A stretch of DNA of 12,196 bases. Source: an uncultured Limnohabitans sp. (lineage in GTDB: Bacteria; Pseudomonadota; Gammaproteobacteria; Burkholderiales; Burkholderiaceae_C). Position numbers and translations under genes: made by a program. Shown here piece by piece: positions 6,053-12,196 of this stretch. The notes under the pieces are model-generated. The model saw nothing but the letters and a program-made list of their open reading frames with translations, searched no databases and was not told the origin of the DNA. How positions within the stretch are numbered: position 1 is the stretch's first letter; each line of letters opens with the position of its first letter. The DNA lies in contig CALEYZ010000138.1 in NCBI GenBank assembly GCA_937928195.1, positions 1 to 12,196 of the forward strand, read 5' to 3'.

Positions 6053-6754
6053 ATGATTCAAATTCGCCGTTCCGCAGAACGTGGTTATGCCGACCATGGC
6101 TGGCTCAAGTCCTTTCACAGTTTTTCGTTTGCAGGCTACTTTGACCCAGCCTTCATGGGCTGGGGCAATCTGCGCGTGATCAATGAAGACCGCATTGCCC
6201 CCGGCACCGGCTTTGGCACCCATGGGCACAAGGACATGGAAATCATCAGCTATGTGTTGTCTGGCAACTTGGCGCACAAAGACAGCATGGGCAATGTGAA
6301 GGGCATCCCGCCAGGCGACGTGCAGCGCATGAGCGCCGGCAAAGGCGTGATGCACAGCGAGTTCAACCATGCCGAAGGTGAGACCACGCATTTTTTCCAA
6401 ATTTGGATTGAGCCCAATGTGCTGGGCATTGCCCCCAGCTACGAACAAAAAACCATTCCACCTGCCAGCAAACGCGGTGCCTTGAAACTGGTGGCCTCGC
6501 CCCAAGGTGAAGGCGATGCAGTACAAATTTCTGCAGACGCTACTTTGTATGCGGGTTTGTTGGATGGTTCAGAAAAAGCAGCATTGACTTTGAACCCCGC
6601 ACGCAAAGCCTATGTGCACCTCATTCGCGGCGAACTGCAAGTGAATGGACAGGCATTGAAGGGGGGCGATGCAGCCCTCATTCAAGCCGAAACGAATCTT
6701 GAACTGGCCCATGGCAAAGATGCCGAGGTCTTGGTTTTTGACTTGGCTTCCTAA
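6053..6754 (+). CDS. Pirin family protein (YhhW/YhaK type)
   Basis: A 233-residue bicupin of the pirin family. Bacterial pirins of this group are metal-binding cytoplasmic proteins; E. coli YhhW has quercetin 2,3-dioxygenase activity in vitro, but the natural substrate is unclear. The metal ligands are present at His57, His59 (GTHGHKDMEII), His101 and Glu103 (KGVMHSEFNH), the positions I recall for YhhW. The N-terminus MIQIRRSAERGYADHGWLKSFHSFSF is the classic family start, so I place the start at ATG 6053 and not the GTG at 6041. That GTG lies inside the ribosome-binding sequence GTGAGG, whose GAGG is 6 bp before the ATG. The gene is divergent from a YhaJ-like regulator and 42 bp upstream of a flavodoxin gene; the three probably form a redox-responsive module. 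No defects are visible. Confidence 0.94.
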   Translation: MIQIRRSAERGYADHGWLKSFHSFSFAGYFDPAFMGWGNLRVINEDRIAPGTGFGTHGHKDMEIISYVLSGNLAHKDSMGNVKGIPPGDVQRMSAGKGVMHSEFNHAEGETTHFFQIWIEPNVLGIAPSYEQKTIPPASKRGALKLVASPQGEGDAVQISADATLYAGLLDGSEKAALTLNPARKAYVHLIRGELQVNGQALKGGDAALIQAETNLELAHGKDAEVLVFDLAS

Positions 6755-6796
6755 TTCAAGTGAAGCTTTATTTTTAATTTCTTTAGGAGAACTCTC

Positions 6797-7330
6797 ATGG
6801 CTAAAACAGTCGTTATTTATCACTCAGGTTACGGTCACACACAACGCGTGGCGCAATTCGTGGCACAAGGCGCCAACGCCGCTTTGATCGCCATCGATGC
6901 CGACGGCAACATCACCGATGCCGATTGGGAAACATTGGACGCCGCTGACGCCATCATCTTTGGCTCACCCACTTACATGGGCATGGCCTCTTGGCAGTTC
7001 AAGAAATTTGCAGACGCCACTTCCAAGCGTTGGTTCACCAGCGCCTGGAAAGACAAAGTGGCCGGTGGTTTCACCATCTCTGCCAGCCCCAGCGGTGACA
7101 AACTGTCAACGATTCAGTACTTCATGACTTTGGCCATGCAACAAGCCATGGTGTGGGTGGGTCAGCCCTCAATGAACGATGGCACGATCAACCGCATTGG
7201 TTCCAACTCAGGTGTGATGGCGCAAGTGGGTCCTACCAGCCCCGCAGAAGACATTCCACAAGGTGACTTGGACACAGCGAAGGCTTATGGTGCGCGCGTG
7301 GCGGCTGTGGCTTCTAAGTTGCGTGCTTAA
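6797..7330 (+). CDS. Flavodoxin-family FMN protein (WrbA/NADPH-quinone-reductase-like)
   Basis: A 177-residue flavodoxin-fold protein, presumably binding FMN and acting as an NAD(P)H-dependent quinone or electron-transfer reductase. The phosphate loop is HSGYGHTQRVAQ (residues 9-20), followed by DAADAIIFGSPTYMGMAS (48-65), the loop that stacks on the isoalloxazine in WrbA-like proteins, and a third loop around SASPSGDKLST (96-105). Length suits a single-domain flavodoxin. The start at ATG 6797 has a strong AGGAGA (6785-6790) six bases upstream. It lies 42 bp after pirin with no terminator between, so co-transcription is likely. Its 3' end overlaps the opposing trhO 3' end by 17 bp. The exact substrate is unknown. 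Confidence 0.88.
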   Translation: MAKTVVIYHSGYGHTQRVAQFVAQGANAALIAIDADGNITDADWETLDAADAIIFGSPTYMGMASWQFKKFADATSKRWFTSAWKDKVAGGFTISASPSGDKLSTIQYFMTLAMQQAMVWVGQPSMNDGTINRIGSNSGVMAQVGPTSPAEDIPQGDLDTAKAYGARVAAVASKLRA

Positions 7331-8057
7331 CTGTTTCTAAAGCGACGTCAACCGCACGTCGCTCGTCGAAGACAAAGCAGCCACCGTCGTAGTGCGAGCC
7401 ATCGGTCTCTTCAAAGTATTTCAAAATACCGCCCTCTAACTGGTACGTGTGGGGCAGGCCGTTTTGCTGCATGAAGATGGCCGCTTTTTCACAGCGAATG
7501 CCGCCCGTGCAAAAGCTGATGATGGTTTTGTCTTGCAGTTCTTCTTTGTGGGCCATGACTGCATCGGGAAACTCTGTGAACTTGGTCAGGCGCCAGTCAA
7601 TTGCGCCCTTGAAGGTGCCTTCGTCGACTTCGTAATCGTTGCGAGTGTCCAAAATGACCACCGGGCGGCCGTTGTCGTCAAAGCCCTGGTCCAGCCAGCG
7701 TTTGGCCGTGGCCGGGCTGACGGCCGGGGCGCGGCCCTCGGCTGGGCGAATGGTGGGGTGGTTCATGCGAATGATTTCGCCTTTGACCTTCACCAGCATC
7801 TTCTTGAACGGAACGGTTTCCGACCAGCTTTCCTTGGGGACAATGTCCGAAAACCGAGGATCTGTGTGGAGTTCCGCCACAAAACCGCGGACAGCCTCGG
7901 CCGGACCTGCCAGGAACATGTTGATCCCTTCCTCGGCCAGCAAAATCGTGCCTTTCAGGGCGCGCGACAGGCAGCGTTCCAGGAGCAGGGGGCGCAGTTC
8001 GGCCGCATCGGGCAGCGGCACAAACTTGTAGGTTGAAATATTCAGAATATTGTTCAC
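7314..8057 (-). CDS. trhO: tRNA uridine-34 5-hydroxylase TrhO (YceA, rhodanese domain)
   Basis: TrhO hydroxylates U34 of certain tRNAs to 5-hydroxyuridine using O2, the first step toward cmo5U/mo5U wobble modification. The 247-residue protein has the family N-terminal domain (NILNISTYKFVPLPD, then GTILLAEEGINMFLAG at 36-51 and W79) and a rhodanese domain from about residue 130. Its active-site loop is CTGGIRCEKA (183-192), with catalytic Cys183 and the conserved Cys189. The start is chosen at GTG 8057, which aligns with the usual N-terminus. The frame stays open to 8369, and an in-frame ATG at 8114 would add 19 residues and overlap dnaE by 12 bp; this is less likely. Transcribed divergently from dnaE and convergently with the flavodoxin gene. 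Identity is secure, the start less so. Confidence 0.92.
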   Translation of the reverse strand: MNNILNISTYKFVPLPDAAELRPLLLERCLSRALKGTILLAEEGINMFLAGPAEAVRGFVAELHTDPRFSDIVPKESWSETVPFKKMLVKVKGEIIRMNHPTIRPAEGRAPAVSPATAKRWLDQGFDDNGRPVVILDTRNDYEVDEGTFKGAIDWRLTKFTEFPDAVMAHKEELQDKTIISFCTGGIRCEKAAIFMQQNGLPHTYQLEGGILKYFEETDGSHYDGGCFVFDERRAVDVALETVKHAT

Positions 8058-8063
8058 CCCCGT

Positions 8064-8096
8064 ATTGTAGAAAACATCTGAAGCAGCTTCTACAAT
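8064..8096. promoter_or_regulatory. Inverted repeat with two outward-facing TACAAT -10 elements
   Basis: ATTGTAGAA (8064-8072) and TTCTACAAT (8088-8096) form perfect 9-bp arms around a 15-bp spacer, in the 45-bp gap between trhO and dnaE. Read outward, each arm ends in TACAAT (5 of 6 to the -10 consensus), exactly 6 bp before the dnaE ATG on the plus strand and the trhO GTG on the minus strand. Weak -35-like TAGAAA (8068-8073, plus) and TAGAAG (8092-8087, minus) lie 17 bp from the hexamers. It may be two mirror-image promoters or a protein-binding dyad. Confidence 0.45.
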
Positions 8097-8102
8097 GGCC
8101 TT

Positions 8103-11100
8103 ATGTTTGTTCATTTGCGCCTTCACACCGAGTTTTCCATCGTCGATTCCACCTGTCGCATTGACGATGTGGTTCAGGCGGCGGCAGACGACCAGCAGCC
8201 GGCTTTGGCCATTACCGACCTGAGCAATTTGTTTGGGGCCATCAAGTTTTACAAAGCCGCCCGGGGCAAGGGTGTGCAGCCCATTTTGGGCGCCGAAATC
8301 TTTTTGGAAGGCCTGGGCGCCGACCCCCTGGCTTTGTCGCGGGTCATGGTGCTGGTGCAAAGCGCGCAAGGTTATTTGAACCTGTCAGAACTGTTGGCGC
8401 GGGCTTGGACGCAAAACATGGTCAAGACCAACGCCGTGGTCAAGCTGGCGTGGCTTCAAGAATTGTCTGAAGGCCTCATCATGTTGTCGGGCGCTCAAGC
8501 CGGCCCGGTGGGGCAGGCCTTGGTGCAAGGCGACACCTCGCGCGCGGCAGAAGTTGCGCTGCAGTTGGCGTCCATTTTTACGCACCGGTTCTACTTAGAA
8601 ATTCAACGTGCGGGCAGACCCGAAGACAACGCGCACGTGGTGGCCGCTGTCAAACTGGCGTCGCGCTTAAGCTTGCCCGTGGTGGCCACGCACCCAGTTC
8701 AGTTTTTGACGCAAGACGATTACGAATCGCACGAAGCACGGGTGTGCATTTCTGAAGGTGAAATTCTGGGCAACCAGCGCCGTGTGCGCAAGTTCACCCG
8801 TGACCAGTACTTCAAATCGTCTGCAGAAATGCAGGCGCTGTTTGCCGATGTGCCCAGTGCCTTGGCCAACTCGGTTGAAATTGCCAAGCGCTGCAACTTG
8901 TCTTTGGTCTTGGGCAAGCCGCAGCTGCCCAACTACCCCACACCGCTCACCGATGGCAAGCCCATGCCCATCGAGGACTATTTCCGTTTGCTGTCGGTGG
9001 AAGGTTTGGAAGAGCGCTTGGTGCATCTGTACCCCGATCCTGTCAAGCGCGAGGCCGAGCGCCCCCGGTACGCAGAGCGCCTTGAGTTTGAGATCAACAC
9101 CATCTTGAAGATGGGCTTCCCCGGTTACTTCCTGATCGTGGGTGACTTCATCAACTGGGCTAAAAAGAACGGCTGTCCTGTGGGCCCGGGTCGTGGTTCG
9201 GGTGCGGGTTCTTTGGTGGCGTATGCGCTCAAAATTACCGACCTTGATCCGCTTGAGTACAACTTGCTGTTTGAGCGTTTCTTGAACCCCGAGCGGGTCT
9301 CCATGCCTGACTTTGACATTGACTTTTGCCAGACCAATCGCGACCGCGTGATTGACTACGTGAAAGACAAATACGGCCGCGATGCCGTCAGCCAAATTGC
9401 CACCTTCGGCACCATGGCCGCGCGTGCGGCCATCCGTGACGTGGGCCGTGTGCTCGACATGAGCTACATGTTCTGCGATGGCATCAGCAAGCTGATTCCC
9501 AACAAGCCAGGGCAGCACATCACGATTGATGGCGCCATCAAGGCCGAGCCTATTTTGGCCGAGCGCTTAGAAAAAGAAGACGAGGTGAAAACCTTGTTGG
9601 CGTTGGCCCAAAAACTCGAAGGCATGACCCGCAACGTGGGCATGCACGCGGGGGGGGTGTTGATCGCGCCCGGCAAGCTCACTGATTTCTGTCCTTTGTA
9701 CCAACAGCCGGGCAGCACCTCGGCCGTCAGCCAGTACGACAAGGACGATGTGGAAGCCATCGGCTTGGTGAAGTTTGACTTCTTGGGCTTGGCCACCTTG
9801 ACCATTTTGGAAGTGGCGCGCGAGATGATCGTGAAGCGCCACAAGGGCCAAGAAAATTTCGCCTACGAAAACATTCCACTGGACGATACAGCCACTTACA
9901 AATTGTTCTCGGATGGTCGAACAGAGTCCGTGTTCCAGTTTGAAAGTCGCGGCATGCAAGGCATGTTGAAAGACGCGCGGCCGTCCCGCTTGGAAGACTT
10001 GATTGCGCTGAACGCTTTGTACCGTCCTGGCCCGATGGATTTGATTCCCAGTTTCGTGGCGCGTAAACACGGCCGCGAAGTGGTGGAGTATCCGCACCCC
10101 TTGGTTGAGAAGGTGCTGTCTGAAACCTACGGCATCATGGTTTACCAAGAGCAGGTGATGCAAACCGCGCAGGTCTTGGGCGGCTACAGCTTGGGCGGCG
10201 CCGATTTGTTGCGCCGCGCCATGGGTAAGAAAAAAGCCGAGGAAATGGCCGAGCACCGCGCCATCTTCCGCAAAGGCGCAGAAGCCAACGGTTTGTCGGA
10301 AGCCAAAGCCGATGAAGTGTTTGACTTGATGGAAAAGTTTGCGGGCTATGGTTTCAACAAATCACACGCCGCGGCTTATTCTTTGTTGGCGTATCACACC
10401 GGTTGGTTGAAGGTTCATTTCACGGCGGAGTTTTTCTGCGCCAACATGACCATCGAAATGGACGACACCGACAAGCTCAAAGTCTTGTTTGAAGATGCCC
10501 TGAAGTTTGGCATGACCTTCGATCCGCCCGATGTCAACCGTGGCACGCACCGTTTTGAGCCTGTGTCCGACAAAGTGATTCGCTATGGCTTGGGCGCCAT
10601 CAAGGGCACCGGCCAGCAAGCCATTGAGGCCATTGTGAAAGCGCGCGAAGAGGGCGGCCCCTTCACCAGCTTGTTTGACTTCTGTGTGCGCGTTGACCGC
10701 AGCCGTTTGAACAAACGCACTGTGGAAGCTTTGGTCAAGGCCGGCGCCTTTGATTCTTTGCAACGCAATCGCGCGTCATTGGCCGCGTCCATTGACCGTG
10801 CGTTTGAGTTCTCGACCGCCACAGCGGCCAACGCCAATCAGGGCGGCTTGTTTGACATGATGGGCGACGACGCGCATGGTTCTAGCACGCAAGAACCCGA
10901 CTTGGTCGATGTCTTGCCTTGGGGCATCAAAGAGCAATTGACGAATGAGAAAACAGCTGTCGGCTTTTACTTGTCGGGCCATTTGTTTGATGCAGTAGAA
11001 CGCGAAGTGCGTTTGTTTGCCAAGCGCAAAATTGACGATCTGATTGACAGCCGCGAACCGCAATTGTTGGCCGGCATTGTCAGTGACTTGCGCATCATCA

Positions 11101-11591
11101 ATGGCCAACGCGGCAAGCTGGCCATTTTCAAATTGGACGACAAGAGCTCGGTGATGGAGGCCACGGCCGATGAGGCCATGATCAATGCCAACCGCCATTT
11201 GCTCAAAGACGATGAGCTGGTCATTGTGATGGCCAAGATGCAAGCCGACCGCTTCTCGGGCGGTTTCCGTTTGTCGATTCAGCAAGTCTGGGATTTGCCA
11301 TCAGCCCGTTGTCGTTTTGGCAAATTTTTGCGCGTGGCGGTCAATGGCCGTGCGCCAGAAGTGGCACGCTTGGTGAAAGATTTTCCGCCGCAGCGCGAGA
11401 TGACGGAGCAGGGCGAGTTGTTGCGTGGCCTGCCGGTGCGCTTAAAGCTAGAACGCCGTGGCGACAAGGTGGCCGCAGCTGCCGAGCTGTTGCTGGGCGA
11501 GCAAGCCAAGTTCTTCCCCAGCGATGCAGCCCTCTCCAGCTGGATTGCGCAAGCCGACCAAGGCAAAGCCGAAATCGTCTATGAGCTTTGA
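8103..11591 (+). CDS. dnaE: DNA polymerase III subunit alpha
   Basis: The replicative polymerase catalytic subunit, complete at 1162 residues (E. coli DnaE is 1160). Order: N-terminal PHP domain (FVHLRLHTEFSIVD onward, about 1-270); palm with the metal-binding aspartates in SMPDFDIDF (Asp403 and Asp405, matching E. coli 401/403) and Asp559 in VKFDFLGL (E. coli 555); fingers; a helix-hairpin-helix region around KFAGYGFNKSHAAAYS (about 745-760); a beta-clamp-binding motif QGGLF (913-917, near E. coli 920-924); an OB fold (about 985-1065) and the tau-binding C-terminus. The start ATG 8103 gives the conserved N-terminus, yet no Shine-Dalgarno precedes it; a TACAAT hexamer ends 6 bp upstream. The TGA stop is 2 bp from a 52-bp palindrome shared with convergent tolA. 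All key residues are intact. Confidence 0.98.
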   Translation: MFVHLRLHTEFSIVDSTCRIDDVVQAAADDQQPALAITDLSNLFGAIKFYKAARGKGVQPILGAEIFLEGLGADPLALSRVMVLVQSAQGYLNLSELLARAWTQNMVKTNAVVKLAWLQELSEGLIMLSGAQAGPVGQALVQGDTSRAAEVALQLASIFTHRFYLEIQRAGRPEDNAHVVAAVKLASRLSLPVVATHPVQFLTQDDYESHEARVCISEGEILGNQRRVRKFTRDQYFKSSAEMQALFADVPSALANSVEIAKRCNLSLVLGKPQLPNYPTPLTDGKPMPIEDYFRLLSVEGLEERLVHLYPDPVKREAERPRYAERLEFEINTILKMGFPGYFLIVGDFINWAKKNGCPVGPGRGSGAGSLVAYALKITDLDPLEYNLLFERFLNPERVSMPDFDIDFCQTNRDRVIDYVKDKYGRDAVSQIATFGTMAARAAIRDVGRVLDMSYMFCDGISKLIPNKPGQHITIDGAIKAEPILAERLEKEDEVKTLLALAQKLEGMTRNVGMHAGGVLIAPGKLTDFCPLYQQPGSTSAVSQYDKDDVEAIGLVKFDFLGLATLTILEVAREMIVKRHKGQENFAYENIPLDDTATYKLFSDGRTESVFQFESRGMQGMLKDARPSRLEDLIALNALYRPGPMDLIPSFVARKHGREVVEYPHPLVEKVLSETYGIMVYQEQVMQTAQVLGGYSLGGADLLRRAMGKKKAEEMAEHRAIFRKGAEANGLSEAKADEVFDLMEKFAGYGFNKSHAAAYSLLAYHTGWLKVHFTAEFFCANMTIEMDDTDKLKVLFEDALKFGMTFDPPDVNRGTHRFEPVSDKVIRYGLGAIKGTGQQAIEAIVKAREEGGPFTSLFDFCVRVDRSRLNKRTVEALVKAGAFDSLQRNRASLAASIDRAFEFSTATAANANQGGLFDMMGDDAHGSSTQEPDLVDVLPWGIKEQLTNEKTAVGFYLSGHLFDAVEREVRLFAKRKIDDLIDSREPQLLAGIVSDLRIINGQRGKLAIFKLDDKSSVMEATADEAMINANRHLLKDDELVIVMAKMQADRFSGGFRLSIQQVWDLPSARCRFGKFLRVAVNGRAPEVARLVKDFPPQREMTEQGELLRGLPVRLKLERRGDKVAAAAELLLGEQAKFFPSDAALSSWIAQADQGKAEIVYEL

Positions 11592-11593
11592 AA

Positions 11594-11645
11594 ATTAAAT
11601 GGGGTCAGATCAACATTAATTAATGTTGATCTGACCCCATTTAAT
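11594..11645. repeat. Perfect 52-bp palindrome between dnaE and tolA
   Basis: Bases 11594-11645 read identically on both strands: 26-bp arms with no spacer, centred on 11619/11620. Each arm contains AAATGGGGTCAGATCAACAT. It begins 2 bp after the dnaE stop, and its right end contains the tolA TAA stop (11641-11643 on the minus strand). As RNA it would make a very stable hairpin and could serve as a bidirectional terminator, although the following T-runs are poor (ATTTAATCTTT and ATTTAATTTTC). Its perfection, lack of loop and GGGGTCAGA core also resemble dispersed palindromic intergenic repeats or a miniature mobile element; this is from memory and unchecked. Confidence 0.9.
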
Positions 11646-12196
11646 CTTTGGGCCGGAAGCTGATTTCTAGAACGGGGGGGACACGGCCATCTTCGTCGCG
11701 GGGCAGGGTGGCGGTTTTGTCGATGGCTTTCAGCACGGCATCGTCCCAGGCTTTGTTGCCGCTGCTGGACAACAACTTGCGACTCAAGATGGTGCCATCG
11801 GGTGAGGTGCGTACCTCCACTTCGGCCTTGGGATTGCCGGCCACATCTTCTGTGAACGTGATGTTGGGTTTGATGCGCGCACGAATGCGGCCCGCATAGC
11901 TGGCCGACGGGCCCGATGCTTTCAAGGCGGTGCCTTTGGCATTTTCATCGCCAGTTGCACCGGCCATGCCTTGCATGCGTTTCAAGTTTTCATTGCGAAG
12001 TGCTGCTGCACGTTTTTCATCAGCGGCGGCTTTCTTCGCGTCTTCCTTGGCTTTCGCCGCGGCTTCTTCTTTTTTAAGTGCCTCTTCTTTTTTCTTCTTC
12101 TCGAGTTCCTTGGCCTTTTCTTTTTCTTTCTCTTTGGCTTTTTCCTTCTCTTTTTCTTTTTCTAATTTTTCTTTCTCGAGCTTCTCTTTCTCCAGC
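11641..12196 (-). CDS. tolA: TolA, Tol-Pal cell-envelope protein, C-terminal part (partial)
   Basis: TolA is an inner-membrane-anchored periplasmic protein that links TolQR energy to Pal/TolB and supports outer-membrane invagination at division. About 184 C-terminal residues are visible; the membrane anchor and start lie beyond the right edge. The first roughly 70 visible residues are a K/E/A-rich helical region with repeats such as LEKEKEK, KAKEKEK and KKKKEEALKKEEA, the TolA domain II signature. Next come AAADEKRAAALRNENLKRMQGMAGATG and then domain III, from SYAGRIRARIKPNITF through VEVRTSPDGTI and WDDAVLKAIDKTATLP to the end RPKD, a TonB/TolA C-terminal fold. The frame is continuous through the edge, so the internal TTG and ATG near 11974-11985 are not starts. 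The TAA stop is inside the 52-bp palindrome. A generic TonB protein is the alternative, but domain order favours TolA. Confidence 0.92.
   Translation of the reverse strand, partial: LEKEKLEKEKLEKEKEKEKAKEKEKEKAKELEKKKKEEALKKEEAAAKAKEDAKKAAADEKRAAALRNENLKRMQGMAGATGDENAKGTALKASGPSASYAGRIRARIKPNITFTEDVAGNPKAEVEVRTSPDGTILSRKLLSSSGNKAWDDAVLKAIDKTATLPRDEDGRVPPVLEISFRPKD

Noticed and set aside
7341..7363. Hairpin AGCGACGT/ACGTCGCT near the flavodoxin and trhO 3' ends
   Set aside because: The 8-bp stem is real, but it lies within the trhO coding sequence and has no T-run on the plus strand and only TTT on the minus strand. It is not convincing as a terminator.
8058..8369. N-terminal extension of trhO into dnaE (open frame up to 8369, or ATG at 8114)
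   Set aside because: The extension is antisense to conserved DnaE N-terminal codons, while GTG 8057 gives the normal TrhO N-terminus. The ATG at 8114 is kept only as a minor alternative.
8667..9518. A 283-codon minus-strand open frame inside dnaE (and others at 9567-10256 and 10776-11285)
   Set aside because: Each is antisense to conserved DnaE coding sequence and shows no family resemblance or ribosome-binding site.
11971..12165. A plus-strand frame encoding a Phe/Leu-rich protein resembling a membrane segment
   Set aside because: It is the antisense reading of the AAA/GAA/GAG codons of TolA domain II, a low-complexity artefact.
1..12196. CRISPR arrays, tRNA or rRNA genes, insertion-sequence transposases, defence genes
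   Set aside because: No regularly spaced repeats, no cloverleaf-like sequence and no transposase, nuclease or defence-type motif was seen. The only mobile-like signal is the 52-bp palindrome.

Overview
This looks like a chromosomal core-genome segment from a betaproteobacterium, probably a Comamonadaceae member of the Limnohabitans/Rhodoferax type. I infer this from the DnaE, TolA, TrmB and GluQ protein styles, the moderately GC-rich codon use and the tight gene packing. No database search was possible. Twelve genes or gene pieces are supported. There is no rRNA, tRNA, CRISPR array, prophage or insertion sequence, and no gene-free stretch longer than 300 bases.

Layout. (1) 1-698: the 3' end of alaS (+), followed by a strong intrinsic terminator. 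(2) 836-1274: a small toxin-antitoxin locus (+) with a well-formed promoter and a palindromic operator, an intact ParD-type antitoxin, and a ParE toxin gene cut down to about 38 codons. (3) 1271-5932: five minus-strand genes packed head to tail. In transcription order they are a LysR-type regulator (YhaJ-like), an FAD-dependent oxidoreductase (renalase-like/COG3380), gluQ, trmB and an RluA-family pseudouridine synthase. Gaps are 9 and 6 bp, followed by 4-bp and 23- to 32-bp overlaps. (4) 6053-7330: a pirin and a flavodoxin-family protein (+), transcribed divergently from the LysR gene across a 120-bp region that holds two LysR-type T-N11-A dyads. (5) 7314-8057: trhO (-), tail to tail with the flavodoxin gene and divergent from dnaE. 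(6) 8103-11591: complete dnaE (+). (7) 11594-11645: a perfect 52-bp palindrome between convergent dnaE and tolA. (8) 11641-12196: the 3' part of tolA (-), open at the window edge.

How the genes fit together. Translation and tRNA maturation dominate: alaS charges tRNA, GluQ and TrhO modify anticodon position 34, TrmB methylates G46, and the RluA-type enzyme makes pseudouridine. The LysR/pirin/flavodoxin group looks like a redox or electrophile-response module resembling the E. coli yhaJ-yhaK pair. dnaE (replication) and tolA (envelope integrity) are housekeeping genes.

I did not find a clearly new multi-gene system. The most unusual signals are non-coding: the 52-bp palindrome that supplies the tolA stop codon, a mirror-symmetric dnaE/trhO promoter region that may produce two leaderless mRNAs, the paired LysR boxes, and the broken toxin gene beside an intact, apparently still promoter-equipped antitoxin.
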